Notes: generated by a model from the sequence alone, not told the origin. A stretch of 64,000 nucleotides of DNA from Sorex araneus (GCF_027595985.1 NC_073305.1:104281535-104345534); one strand, 5' to 3'; numbered from the stretch's first letter, positions 34,401 through 46,772 are shown. Numbers and translations are program-made.

Positions 34401-35350
34401 TTAACATTCCAATAGGAACAGAACTTTCGGTTTTTAATGAAGGGCAACAAATAAGGGTTTTTTTTTTCTTAAAGTGATGACCTACATGTCATTGTGTCAC
34501 CTATAAGGATCCCCAACATTGGAAATGAAGACATTGGTCAGCAAAACTTTTTGATTGTTGCTGGTTGAACAATACCCTGTAATGTTATTCTGGGTGTCTT
34601 ATTGCTGTTCAATGATGGGACCTTTTAAATGTGGTCTCTGAACTGATTCTAGGTCTGGTTTCCTTCAACAGTTTCTGTCCTTTTCTCTGTACTGTTCCAG
34701 GAAGGCTGGGATGCTGATTTCTGTAGGCTGCATTTCATATGATTTAGATTCTGACTGTATCTGATCAATTTGGGCCCATCAATGGGCAGGGCTAAGAGGC
34801 CAGGAGGTGGGTTCCTGGTTTCAGGTACCCCTGACTTTTCTTTTGTTTGTTTCTCTTCTTCCTCCTTTCGGGGCTCTTCTCTGCCCAAGTAACTTATTCC
34901 CTGCATTAAGTTTTCTTTCATGGAAGAATAATTTAAATCATTACAAACTAGTGATGCTTAACTGTTCAAACCTAATGTCTGCGATAGTTTCTTTTATTTT
35001 GGTTAGATTCTGAATGATCTAATTCAACTAAGAAGGGAAATTTCCAACAATAAAAGCACTTTCAGAGAGAGAACTAGCTCAAAAAGTTGTTTATATGCTT
35101 CTTGCATGGTTGGATCCCTGAGCATGACCAGGAGCTGGGATTTATACATGAATTCTGGTGGGTGGAGTCCCAAAGAAATAAACAACCCCCAAATGCTGTC
35201 CCTGCAGAGGGAACGCTATGGGCAGAGAACACAGGGTCTCACAGATAGTGCTGTCTTACTGGCAGCAGAGAAAGCAGAATCTTCTGGCCAGGTACATGTA
35301 CGGGAATCCAAGTGGGGCTCACTCAAAGGTTTTAATCAACATGTGACTGT
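31433..35350. other. Repeat-poor single-copy DNA, 3.9 kb
   Basis: No SINE, L1 or LTR recognised, in contrast to the high density elsewhere. No exon-like frame with splice sites was identified. The longest frames (32562-32783, 33258-33518, 34649-34921, 35106-35444) have no known motif. Confidence 0.45.
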
Positions 35351-35657
35351 TCACTTGTATCACTTGTCACTTGTCATCCTGTTATTCATCAATTGGCTCG
35401 AGCGTGTGCCAGTAACGTCTCCATTCATCCCTGTCTTGTGCTAGTGTAGCCCAGTGGTATCTGCTTGCTCCATGATCATGAAGATCCTCAAACCGTTTGT
35501 TCAGGGTCTTGACGAAGAAGTCTGACCATCTTTTAACCTAAAAGGGGGCCATGCAGTCGGTAACAGCTCTAGTCCAGTGGTTGTCTCTAATTTGCTTTAC
35601 GTGTCTGACCCATCTGATTTTTGATGCCTTGGCAAACGAGACAGTGTCCCTGATTCT
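35351..35657 (-). pseudogene. RTE-clade LINE, 3' end with ORF C-terminus
   Basis: The minus strand encodes, with one stop, the typical C-terminal tail of RTE-clade reverse transcriptase ORFs: RDTVSFAKASKIRWVRHV, DNHWTRAVTDCMAP, stop, [36 protein letters not shown]. The 3' end then reads GGAGACGTTACTGGTGCACA, a CTCGAGCCAATTGATGA variant, and TGACAAG repeats, which is also the 3' end of the type II SINE. The coding part continues past an L1 at 37199-37318. 5'-truncated and dead. Confidence 0.88.
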
Positions 35658-37200
35658 TTTTTTTAAAAAATGATTCATTTATTTTATTTTTAAAATTTTT
35701 TTTTATTAGTGAATCACCATGAGTTACAGTTACAAACCTATGAACTTTCATGTTTGCATTTTGTTTATATCCCTCCACCAGTGCCCAGTCCCCTCCACCA
35801 ATGTTCCCAGTATCCCTCCCACCCTCCCACCCCACCCCCCACTGCCCCACCCCACCTCTGTGGCAGGGCATTCCCTTTTGCTCTCTCTCTCCTTTTGGGT
35901 GTTATGGTTTGCAACAGAGGCACTGCATGGCCATTGTATTGGGTCTATATTCCATTTTCAGTGTGCATCTCTCATCCCGTGTGGGTCCTCAAACCACACT
36001 TTACCTGGTGTTCCCTTCTCTATGCGAGCTGCCCCTTCCTCCAGCACGTGGGGCCAGATTCCAAGCCTTGGAGCCACTCTCCTGGTAGTTATCTCTACTA
36101 TTCTTGCGTGTTAGCCTCCTATTCTGTTATTTAATTTTATATTCCACAGATGAGTGCAATATATGTCTGTCTCTCTCTTTCTGACTCATTTCACTGAGCA
36201 TGATACTTTCCATGTTGATCCACTTATATGCAAAGGTCATGACTTCATCTTTTCTAACAGCAGCTTAGTATTCCATTGTGTAGATGTACCAAAGTTTCTT
36301 TAACCAGTCATCTGTTCTCAGGCACTCGGGTTTTTTTCCAGATTCTGGCTATTGTAAACAGTGCTGCAATGAACATTAAAGTGCAGATGTCATTTAGACT
36401 ATACTTTTTAGTTCTCTGGGATATATTCCCAGCAATGGTATTGCTGGGTCAAATGGGAGCTCGATTTCTAATTTTTTGAGAAGTGACCATACTGTTTTCC
36501 AAAAGGGCTGAACCAGTCAGTATTCCCACCAGCAGTGTAGGAGGGTCCCTTTCTCCCCACATCCACACCAACAGTGGTTGCTTTTGTTCTTTTGGGTGTG
36601 TGCCAGTCTCTGTGGTGTGAGGTGGTATCTCATGGATGTTTTGATCTGCATCTCTCTGATGATTAGTGATGAAGAGCATTTTTTCATGTGCCTTTTGGCC
36701 ATTCAGTTTTCTTCCGTGAGAAAATTTCTGTTCATTTCTACCCCCCATTTTTTGATGGGGTTGGGAGTTTTCTTCTTGTAGATTCCAACCAGTGCCTTGT
36801 ATATCCTTGATATCAGCTCCTTATCTGATGGGTATTGGGTGAATATTCTTTCCCATTCTGTAGATTCTCTTTTTATTTTGGTCACTGTATCTTTTGCAGT
36901 GGAGAAGCTCTTAGTTGAATATAGTCCTATTTGTTTATCTCTGTTTACACTTGGTTGGTCAGTGGCATGTCATCTTTGAATATACCAATAGCTTCAATGC
37001 TGTGGAGAGTTTTGCCAACCTTGTCTTCAATGTACCTTATGGATTTTGGTCTGATGTTGAGGTCTTTAATTTATTTTGATCTGAATTTTGTGCATGGTGA
37101 TAGGTCGATATCTAAACCCATTCTTTTACAAGTGGTTGTCCAGTTATGCCAGCACCATTTGTTGAAGAGGCTTTCTTTGCTCCACTTCACATTTCTTGCT
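35658..37200 (-). mobile_element. L1 LINE, 5'-truncated, inserted in the RTE element
   Basis: 3' UTR at 35700-36150 and ORF2 C-terminal fragments on the minus strand ([40 protein letters not shown]). Frames are broken. It ends at TTCTTGCT, the same ORF2 position passed through by the 10.5-kb copy. Candidate duplication CTGATTCT (35650-35657) / CTGATCAT (37199-37206), six of eight matching. Confidence 0.93.
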
Positions 37201-37318
37201 GATCATTGATGGAAGTCAGAACTCCGGATTCCTTCTCTCACTTGAGTGAAATGTTATACTCCAAGAATAGCTCTTTCGATTCCTCTTTGGGATACCCAAA
37301 GTGTGACTGTTAGGGGAG
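37199..37318 (-). pseudogene. RTE-clade LINE, upstream coding piece
   Basis: Minus-strand reading gives VSQRGIERAILGV, stop, HFTQVREGIRSSDF. This is the block that precedes the 'S-x-I-R-D' segment in RTE ORFs, and that segment resumes at 35657 on the far side of the L1. The 5' limit is near 37318, where similarity is lost. Confidence 0.8.
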
Positions 37319-40079
37319 ATTAAAGTAGAAAACATATTCCAGATGCTATTGACAAGCATTTGTATTTCAGACAATGCACCGAGAAATTAATACATTTATT
37401 TCTCATCCAAAATAATGCATTAATGTTTTATAACAAATTCTTTAGTCATTTTTGTAAACACCTCTGTGTATATTGATTAGGTTGTTTTCTGGAATATTTC
37501 AATTTCACATTAGTGTCCCTGGATTCCTGGTGCTAGATTCCATTATCTATAGCACCAGGCTGCTTGACACAGCTTAGAGAGAAGTTCTGATTTTAGGACA
37601 CGGTTTTAGCAATAGTTCTGTTTGTATTGAGCCATATAATGTCCCAGGGCAAATGGAAAAAAATGTGCCTTGTATTCACTTGTCAAAATATCCTGCCATC
37701 TTTTGCCCAGATAGAAAGTTAATAAAGTACTACAATAGAGAAACACAACTTTGAGACTCCGGTGCTGTTCAGTCTCCTTGCAACTTAACTCTCAGTAAGT
37801 TTGCCTAAGCTGGGATTCAAGTCCCCGAGGCAGGAATCTGGAACAGATTGGAAATGACTGTTTTTATCAAATAACAATGCAGGGTGGTTAAACAGATACA
37901 ACTGACATGAACTTAAAATTTTGATATTTTGTCAATCATGAAGGTCCTTGTATTTATTTTGACATATAAAAAAACTTCTAATTAAATGTGATCTTGATTA
38001 TCTAGTTTTGGGGTTTCCTTTTTAAATGTTTGCTTAAGGCTGCTGGCTCAGTGTACCCTAAACTTGGTTCTGCTCTGATGCTGCATACATATGTTCAGAA
38101 TTATAATTAAGATTAGGTGAAGTGGAAGAGAATAGGAAAGAAACAGAAAAACCTGTGTAGATTTTTAAGAAAGGGAAATTCTAAGGAGTTTAGATTACAT
38201 ATCCCAGTGTCGCCTGAAGGTGTTAGTAATTATTACAGTCAAATGTAAAGGAGAAAAAAAAAGGGTCCACGAAATATTGATGAAATTAGCTTTAAATTGG
38301 CAGTGGCTACAGGAGACTCAGATGTACATGGGAATCTGCAAAAAGATACTTTATTGTGGGTCAGGGGTTATCCAAGGAACCTTTTAAATAGGTAAAATGG
38401 CCTTAAAGTTAAGGAGAATGAAACTTGAGATATAACTCACCTTTATTAAGCAAAGCAGGAATCAGTAACAATGAGGACTGACAGACATTATTATTTGGAT
38501 ATTGCTCTAAATGGCATCCTTGACCAAATTGGATTTAATGCCTAACCAGTTTTCATATGGGGAGGGAGAGAGTTTGCAGTGAGTGAGTAAAGAAAATCAC
38601 ACTTCCCTGCAGAGAAATAAATTGAGAAATTCATTAGTTTGCCTGTGAAGGCTGCAAACTTAAAAATGAAAACAAAACAAATGAAAGAAAGAAGTCTACG
38701 AATCAACAAAACATTATTAAACTACTTTAAACTGGGTAAAACTCCAAAATTATGTTTAATTTTTTTAATGCCATGAATGGAAATCACGCCCTTGTATATG
38801 CATATCCTCAAGATCCTGAACTGAAGCATTTAATGAAGAATTGAATTTCAGGAGAATTGTCTCAAAATTACTATTTAATTTTTTTCTTTTTTTTCCTTTT
38901 TTTAGTCAGTAGGGAGGACACACAAAGATGAGTCATGCCAAGTAGCCAGCTCCATTTTCCACAATGAATATCAAGGCAGTCAGGACCTAGATGTTGCAGG
39001 ATTCACTTCCTGAAGGACTTGGTTATGCTGGACTCTCTCTTCACTTCACAAGAAGAATACCTTGCTGTGAGGGAAGTTAAGTGAAAAAAAAATTCATCTG
39101 GGATGAGATACAACCCAGCCCTCAGCATGGGTTGCCCAGAAGTCATTTACCTTCCTCGTGGCCCGGAGAGATGGTGAGAGTTTTCTTTCTGGACAGTAAA
39201 ACCTTGTTTCTTAAGTATTATTTTTCATTCTCATTTCCACGGAGAGTGACTCAAAATATTTAGCCCTGGAGAGTGATGTGGGATCATGAATCACATTTGT
39301 AAGAGAGCTAGGAAGTAGCAGGTACTCATCATAGTAGGAGTGAGACCTGAAAAGATCAGCCCACTTTCTTCAGCTCATCCTGTTTTTCTTCTTTCCCTGA
39401 GCACCACAGTAGCTGCTCTTTCCCATTACTGGTCCTTGAGCAAACATGGCTCCTTGGGATTGGCTTTCTAGTTTATCCAGGGAAATGCTCCAGTGGTTAC
39501 ATGTACTTGGCCAGTGGTTCTGCTCTTCTGGCTTTGATTCTTGTCCTTCTGGCCCAACACCTCTTCCTACCTTGTTACTCCCTATGGCTCTGTTTTTGTT
39601 AAGTTTCTCTTTTGCTGCCCTCGAGACACCATGAATAAAGATGAATATTTCCCACATTGAAAAGGTCTTTTTTAGTATTGCAACAGTACTTTCTTTCTCT
39701 CATTTTCTGTTTACTTGTCTTCTTCCTTTCTCCACTGCTCAATTCTCCCTCCCATAACATTTTGACCTCCATTCCTTGAATTTTGTAAAGCAAGCATGTA
39801 CAACTACCTCGGTTCATATTTAACATAAAAAAATGTTTAAACTGAAAAACAGTGCACATAATTTCCTTAGTTCCCTGAATCACTCAAAGTTGGAGAAACT
39901 GTTTGAAGGATCCCTCAAAAAAATGTTATAATTATGTAACTCAAGGACCGATTAGTTATTGAAAATGCTCATGTGAACACACCAATCAATGGGAAGCCTG
40001 TTGTCCCTTCAGCATGAAGGTCAGGTTTGAGAAACTAAATTATGTTTTGTCCCCTTAACACCTTTTTTCCCTTAAAAAT
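37319..40079. other. Single-copy DNA, 2.8 kb
   Basis: No repeat recognised. The open frames at 39370-39883 lack domain or splice support. Confidence 0.45.
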
Positions 40080-40430
40080 TATCAATAAAAGTAATATAAC
40101 ATTGTAACATTTATTTCAGATGCACATCACTGAAAATCAAATGCAATTCTCTTAGAACTCCCACCAACCTGACCTTCCCTTCCCTTCTGTTAACCAGTAA
40201 TTGCCCAGATAATGATCAAGTTATATTATTTCATTAAATAGTTTACATTGTTTTAGTTTTTGGTTGTTTTTTGTTTTTTTGCTCAGTTTCTCTTTTGCTA
40301 CCCTCTAGTTATCATGAGTGAAGATGAATATTTCCCATGCAGTATTTCAGTTGTATTTTTTCTCATTTTCTCTCTATATATCATGAGTCCTTCTTCAAAA
40401 CTATTTCACTTAACATGTTTTCTGGGTTAG

Positions 40431-40676
40431 TAGTGGACTGTGCGATAGCACAGCCTATAGGGTGTTTGCCTTGCACGCGCCTGACCCAAGTTCGATTCCT
40501 CCGTCCCTCTTGGAGAGCCTGGCAAGCTACTGAGAATATCCCACCTGCATGGCAGAGCCAGACAAGCTACCCATAGCATATTTGATATGCCAAAAACAGT
40601 AACAAGAAGTCTCACAATGGAGATATTACTGGTGCCGGCTTGAGAAAATCAATGAACTACTGGACGACAGTGCTAT
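40431..40676 (+). repeat. SINE type II nested in ancient L1
   Basis: GTGCGATAGCACAGCCTATA, GTTCGATTCCTCC, CTTGGAGAGCCTGGCAAGC, GATATGCCAAAAACAGTAAC, CACAATGGAGATATTACTGG, then a short decayed GACGACAGTG tail. Confidence 0.93.
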
Positions 40677-41233
40677 AGTCTTTAACTACAGTTACAAAAG
40701 TGTTGAAAATAACTTCTCTGGGTCCATCTATGTTGATGCAAATTGTAGGATTTCATTTTTCTTTATAGCAGAATAGTATTCTATTGTATGCGAACCGTAT
40801 ATTCATTATTTGTCAGGTTGTTTCCTGTCCTTGGCTATTGTAAATAAATGCTGCAATAAACCTGGGCATGTTTAGACATCTTTGAATTAGTGGATCTATA
40901 TTTTCCTAAAAATAGTATTCTAGTAAGTACCCAGGAGTGGGATAACAGGATCATTGGAGCATCTCTTTTGAATTTTTTCGCGGAAACTCCAAACTTTTTT
41001 TCTAATGAATGCACTGATTTACATTTCTGTGAACAATAGATGAAGTTTCCTTCCACTCCACGTTCTCTCCAGTCCTTATTTCATGACTTGTGTGATAACC
41101 ATTCACATTGTGAGTTGATACTCATTATCATAAAAAGAGATGATGGGTATCTTGCATGTATCGCTGTACATCTTCTTTAGAGAAGTGTCAGCTTAGACCT
41201 TTGTCCATTAAAAAACTAAGATTTTTACTTTTG

Positions 41234-41352
41234 TTTTTTGGTGACATGGTGCATGGTGCTCTAAGAGGCTCTCGAGGTGCTGGGGATAGGCTTGAGTTCA
41301 GAACTTGGACATGCAAAATATGTGCTCTAGTTCTTTGAGCCATCTTCCTGCC
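41234..41352 (-). repeat. SINE fragment, old
   Basis: GTGCATGGTGCTCTAAGAGG, AGGTGCTGGGGATAGG, TGCAAAATATGTGCTC and GAGCCATCTTCCTGCC follow reversed SINE order. Confidence 0.6.
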
Positions 41353-41897
41353 TCCCTCCCATTTTGTTGTTTGCTTTTTATAAACTTGTTGTATATTTTG
41401 GATATTAACCCCATCTTTGTAAATAACTTGCAAATATACTTACCTATTCAGTTATATATCTTTTTAGTTTGGTGCAAGTTTTTTGCATTGTGCAAATACA
41501 AGTTTTTAACCATGCAGAATTTTTTTAGTCTGATGCAGGGTTCATTTGTTTATTTTTGTTTTTGTTTTATCTGCAGTTGAAGATGTGTCCTCAAATGTGT
41601 TTCTAAGTCTGATGTTAGAAACACAAATTTTCTTCCCTGTGTTTTCTATGTATTTTGTGGCTTTGGGTCTTGTATCCAAGTTTCTAATACAATTTGAATT
41701 GACTTTTATATATGATGTTATGTAGTGGTCTGAGTTTCTTTTGTATGTAACTATCAGTTTTCCTGCCTCTATCTATTGTATATATTTTTTCCACTGTATT
41801 TCACTTCTTTGGTTACATTTATTTCAAGACATCTTATTCCTTGTGATATGATTGTAAATGGCATTGTTGTCTTGATATCTCTTTCTGGTAGTTCAAT

Positions 41898-42075
41898 TTT
41901 TTTTTTTTTTTGCTTTTTGGGTCACACCCAGCGATGCTCAGGGGTTACTCCTGGCTTTGCACTCAGGAATTACTCCTGGCAGTGCCTGGGGGACCATATG
42001 GGATGCTGGGGATCGAACCCGGGTCAGCCGCGTGCAAGGCAAACGCCCTACCCGCTGTGCTATCGCTCCGGCCCT
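41898..42075 (-). repeat. SINE type I, full length, young
   Basis: GGGTCACACCCAGCGATGCT, GAATTACTCCTGGCAG, GATCGAACCCGGGTCAGCCG, GCTATCGCTCCGGCCC. Duplication TAGTTCAAT at 41889-41897 and 42079-42087. Confidence 0.96.
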
Positions 42076-42272
42076 TGATAGTTCAATATTTTGTTGTAAA
42101 ATGCAACAAAGTTTTATGTATTTTATGGTAAGCTACTTTTTTGTCGTATTTTTGATATCAAAGTTTTTAATTGTTTTTTTTTTTAAATTTTATGTCTATT
42201 ATTATGTCATCAGCAAATAGTGGCAATTTTACTTCATCATTTTCAGTACGAATTAATTTCATATCCTTTTAT

Positions 42273-42440
42273 AGGCGATTTGGAGGGGTGGGCTACACCC
42301 AGCAGTCTTAGGGCATACTCCTGACTTTGTGCTCAGGGATTTCTCCTGGAAGGTCTCAGTAGATCGTCTAGGGAGCCAGGAATGGAGCTCAGGTCAGTTA
42401 TGTACAAGGCAAGAGCTCTACCTGCTTTACTATCTAGCCC
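42273..42440 (-). repeat. SINE type I, old
   Basis: GGGCTACACCCAGCAGTCTT, GTGCTCAGGGATTTCTCCTGG, AGCCAGGAATGGAGCTCAGG, ACTATCTAGCCC. ATATCCTTT at 42260-42268 and 42448-42456 is the likely duplication. Confidence 0.85.
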
Positions 42441-42497
42441 AACTTTTATATCCTTTCTTTTAAATTAAAATGCTCTTGTCTTCTAACATTATATTGA

Positions 42498-42655
42498 AAT
42501 GCCAGAGAAACTGCTTAATGGAAAGCATGAGCATGCATGGTTTGTGTGTGGAAGGCTCATGTTTGATTACAGTGCTGCATGGTTCCCCACCTACTGAGCT
42601 TGGAGCAGTCTCTGAGCACTGCCAGGCTTGGGCCCCCTTTTAACATAATTAAATA
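42498..42655 (+). repeat. SINE, diverged
   Basis: GCCAGAGAAACTGCTTAATG (decayed head), GTTTGATTACAGTGCTGCAT, GAGCACTGCCAGGCTTGGGCC, then an AATTAAATAAA tail. Confidence 0.6.
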
Positions 42656-42989
42656 AACGGAAACTGGTAGAAGTGGATATCCTTGCCTTGATTCTGATAT
42701 TGGAGTAAAAACTTTCAGGTTTTCTCTGTTGAGTATGATGTTGGCTGTAGGTTCACTATATTCTATTTTATGACATTGAGGTACATTTCTTCTATATCCA
42801 ATTTCATTGATTATTTTTGTCATAAAAGGATGTTGAGTCTTGACAAATGCTTTTTCTGTGTCTACTGAGATAACTTTATTTTCCCCTTTCTTTGGTTGAT
42901 GAGGTATATTAGGGATTTGCACATGCTGATTCAATTTTGTAGCTTTGAAATACATCTCAGACTAACTTTCCTAAACTAGATTTGTATTA

Positions 42990-44340
42990 AGTCAGATCAA
43001 AGTGATTGAAGACCTCAATATCAGACCTGAATCCATAAGGTCTAGGTACAAGGAAAATGTAGGCGGAACCTCCCATGACATTGAATCTAAAAGCATCTTT
43101 AAGGATGAAACACTACTGAACAAGCATTAAGTTAACTACATTAAGTTAAGAAGTTTCTGTACCTCAAAAGAAACAGTAACCAAAATACATAGAGAGCCCA
43201 CGAAATGGGAAAGAATATTTACCCAATACCCATCTGATAAGGGATTAATATCGAGGATGTACAAGATACTAGTAGAATTGTACAAGAAAAAAAACCTCCA
43301 ACCCCATCAAAAAATGGGGAGAATAAATGAACAGAAGCTTCCTCATAAAAGAAATACAAATGACCAAATGGCACATAAAAAATGTTCCACATCACTAATC
43401 ATCAGGGAAATGCAAATCAAAACAACAATGAGCTATCATCTCACACCACAGAGACTGGCATACATTCAAAAGAACACCAGTGCTGGTATGGATTTGGGGA
43501 GAAAGGGACACTTTTCACTGTTGGTGGGAATGCCAACTGTTCCAGCCTTTCTGGTAAACAATATGGACATTCCTTCAAAAACTAGAAATTGTGCTTCCAT
43601 ATGACCCCACAATACCATTTCTGGGAATATATCCTCAGGGTGCAAAAAAGCACAGTAGAAATGACTTCTGCATCTATATGTTCATTGGAGCACTGTTCAC
43701 AATAGCCAGAATCTGGAAACTACCTGAGTGCCTGAGAACAGATGACTGGTTAAAGAAACTTTGGTACATCTACACAATGGAATACTATGCAGCTGTTAAG
43801 AGAGATGAAATCATGAAATTTGTTGATAAATGGATGGTCATGGACAGTACTATGCTAAATAAAACGAATCAGAAAGAGAGGGACAGACATAGAAGGACTG
43901 TACTCATTTGTGGAATATAAAATAACATAATATGAGACTGACACCCAAGGACAGTAGACACAAGGGCCAGGAATATTGCTTCGTAGTTGGAAGCCTGCCT
44001 CATAATCTGGGAGAGAAGATAGCTGGAATATAGACGGGATCACTAAGTCAATGGTGGTTGCAGGCATCGCTCGAAGGACCAAACGTGATAGCTTCTCAGT
44101 ATCTATATTGCAAACCACAATGCCCCAAAGTAGAGAGAGAGAGTATGAGGGAAATTATCTGCCATAGAGGCAGGTGGAGGGTTGGAAAGGGGGATTATAT
44201 CGGGGGTATTTGTGGTAGAAAATGTGCACCGATGGAGGGATGAGTGTTAGATCATTGTATGACTGAAACTCAAACATGAAATCTTTGTAACTGTATCTCA
44301 CAGTGATTCAATTAAAAAAAAAGAAAAAGAAAACAAAACA
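42990..44340 (+). mobile_element. L1 LINE 3' part with target-site duplication
   Basis: The ORF2 C-terminus on plus is still readable at 43257-43920: [54 protein letters not shown]. Frameshifts near 43590 split it. The 3' UTR ends with GTGATTCAATTAAAAAAAAA. The 13-bp duplication TAGATTTGTATTA lies at 42977-42989 and 44341-44353. Confidence 0.96.
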
Positions 44341-44353
44341 TAGATTTGTATTA

Positions 44354-44663
44354 TTCTCCTTTATTTCCTGAAATTTCAGAAAAATATTTTTTTCTCTTGT
44401 TATACTTTCAAGAGATTTCAACTGCTTGAAACCCTTCCTTACTTATTCTCACTTTGCTCTGTTAGGTCATCTTCCTTCTCTTCAGTCTAGCTCTGTGTTT
44501 TCCTATATGTTTTATTTAATGCCTCTGATTGTCACTAATTTCTGCTTTTTTAACCTATATGAAAATTTTAATAGATATTTACTCTAAGATATTTTTTCTG
44601 AATAGTCTTAGTATTTTATACCGAAATTTAAATTCTTACATTGTTGCCTGTTTCATATGCATA
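44354..44663. other. AT-rich DNA, possibly flank of the ancient L1
   Basis: No feature called. It directly continued 42976 before the L1 inserted. Confidence 0.35.
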
Positions 44664-45036
44664 TAATTTTTTTTATTAAACCACTGTGAGATACATAGTT
44701 ACAAAGTTGTTCATGATTGAGGTTTGATCACGCAATGTAACAACACCTGTCCCTTCACTAGTGTATATTTTCCACCACCAATATCCCAGTTTTCCTCCTC
44801 CATCCCCTCACCCCAAGTCTGCCTTTATGGAAGGCACTTTTTTTCTCTCTCTTTCCTTTTTTTGGCAATATATTTTGCAGTACATGCACTGAAAAGTTAT
44901 CATGTATATCCCTTTATCTACTTGCAGCATCCAATTCTTGTCCAGAGTGATAGTTTTCAATTATCATTGTCATAGTGGACCCTTCTCTATATTAGCAGCC
45001 CCCTTCCCCACACTTGTGGCAAGTTCCCAACCATGC
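44664..45036 (-). mobile_element. L1 3'-UTR, short truncated copy
   Basis: TTTTTTTTATTAAACCACTG, GAGATACATAGTTACAAAG, TTCACTAGTGTATATTTTCC, CTTGTCCAGAGTGATAG and CACACTTGTGGCAAG follow the L1 3' UTR in reverse. Target duplication not resolved. Confidence 0.88.
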
Positions 45037-46049
45037 GTGTGGTGATCCTGAAGAAAGAAGTGAAAAGTGCATTATAGTCCACTGTGAACTTAATCTTTCT
45101 TTCTGTGCTTGCTGAACAATCATGCTGCAATTCTGGTATCATTATGATGAAGAGTCCTTCACCATGAAATTTTAATTTGTCCCTTAATCTCGGCCCTGGT
45201 AATATCGCAGACATATGTGACAGAACATTCCTATCCTCAGAGCGAATTGCACTTGTGACAGTGATATAATTCCTCCAATGTTTTCCCATGCAGTGTCACC
45301 TTAATTTCTTTCCTCTTTTAATTTTTTTTTTCTGAAAACTTTCTCAATTCTCTACATGTCATAACTAAGTGATATGTTTTTAAAGATAAGATTTCTTTCA
45401 AACTTGTCATAATGACTTAATTCTGAAAAGCATTTAAAGTATTTATTCATGCGGAGATTTTCTTTTTGTCATTAGAGCTGTTTTCTCCTGAGTGATGAGC
45501 CAGAGACTGGAGCTCAACAGGTTTATTCTGATTGTTTCAGTGGCACAGAGCGTGAAAGAAAACAGAATTGAGTAGGTTTCCAGATCATCTGTGAGGAGGC
45601 TGCAGTACTTCATGGTGTGGGCCACGCCTCTCGTTGAGCCAAGAAGCTGCTACCTGCTGGCTGACTTTCTGGCACTGGTGCGGTGCTGGCATTTTAACTA
45701 AGTGAATAAGACACAAACACAACTCCCGTGGTGAGTTAGCAGCCCTTCCAAGAAATAAGAAGGGATAGAATGCAGATACTAAACGAAAAGTGAAAAACAT
45801 AAGAGCTGAAGCTGAAATTTGCAAAGCCAAAGCAAACAAAATTCAGTGGGTTGGTGTAATGGAATTTCTAAAGCAGGATGTGTAGGGAGTTTAAGAATGT
45901 ATATCTGTCACTAGCTCTGTAGAATGGAAGTATTCTTAGAGATAGATTCCAAAGGTAGATTATAAGGAGAACTCTGGAGTCCCTAGGATTCATTATACTT
46001 GCCTATTTATGTAGCACAGCTTTATTATTCTCTATTCTAGGGTGGTAAA
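45037..46049. other. Single-copy DNA, 1 kb
   Basis: No repeat or exon recognised. The reverse frames at 45443-45839 have no recognisable domain. Confidence 0.4.
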
Positions 46050-46212
46050 AAGTACTCATGTCACACCAGCCAGTACTCAGGGGTTAGACCTGTCTCTGTA
46101 CTCAGGAGAAACTCTTGGTGATGCTTGGATGACAATGTATGGTGCAAAGGATCAAAACAGGGTCAGCTGTATGCATGGCAAGCATCTTAACACTGTACTA
46201 TCTCTCTGGCCT
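46050..46212 (-). repeat. SINE type I, old
   Basis: ATGTCACACCAGCCAGTACT, CAGGAGAAACTCTTGGTGATG, GGATCAAAACAGGGTCAGC, CTGTACTATCTCTCTGGCC. Confidence 0.8.
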
Positions 46213-46644
46213 TTTGCTGTATTTATTAGTCATTTTATTTTTTATCTGAAATACTGAACATTGCTAATAATGAATATGTACCAAGCCTTCTCTTTATGCA
46301 AACAATAGCTAATAATTGGGGTGGATGTGATAACACGTGACCAAGACTCAAGAACTTCAAAGGTTGGCATCCCCTAAAATGCTCTCAGCAGTCACTTATG
46401 TATAAAGTGAGAGCAACGAGGCAATGTTTGAATGTCTGGGAGGCCTGTCTAATGCACAATACTCATGAACCAGGCCAGCCTTTCTTGCAGAATACACTCA
46501 GAGTTTCAGGGTTCTTCACTGTGATTTTCCATTTAAATACCACTTAAATCATTTAATTTCACTGCTGTTCCTCCCTTCTTCTATTGACAAGTCCCAGCTA
46601 TCACTATTTTTAGCACTGGATTATTATCATTTTTGTTGTTGTTA

Positions 46645-46772
46645 GGGAGAGGGCATGGGTCACACATGGAGGTGCTCAGAATGTGACTTCTTGGAATATT
46701 CAGGGAACCATACGTAGTTACTGGGAATCAAAATGAGATTAGTTGCCTATTTTTTTAATCTCTGCTCTAGCA
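46645..46772 (-). repeat. SINE remnant
   Basis: CATGGGTCACACATGGAGGT, GAACCATACGTAGTTACTGGG, AATCAAAATGAGATTAGTTG, TCTGCTCTAGC; heavily decayed. Confidence 0.5.

Larger units (their letters stand above)
40080..42960 (-). mobile_element. Ancient L1 (L1M-like) hosting several insertions
   Basis: The minus strand retains ORF2: VDTEKAFVKTQHPFMTKIIN and PTANIILNRENLKVF within 42557-42955 match the L1 reverse-transcriptase core, including the D-A-E-K-A-F-like motif. Further 3' are AATAGTATTCTATTGTATGC (40770), GTAAATAAATGCTGCAATAA (40840) and TTTTGGATATTAACCCCATC (41396) on plus. Five SINEs lie inside it. The frames are destroyed. Confidence 0.85.

Noticed and set aside
35709-36134. Three overlapping Pro/His-rich frames of 112-141 residues
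   Set aside because: They translate the reverse strand of an L1 3' UTR; frame overlap and lack of codon bias argue against a gene.
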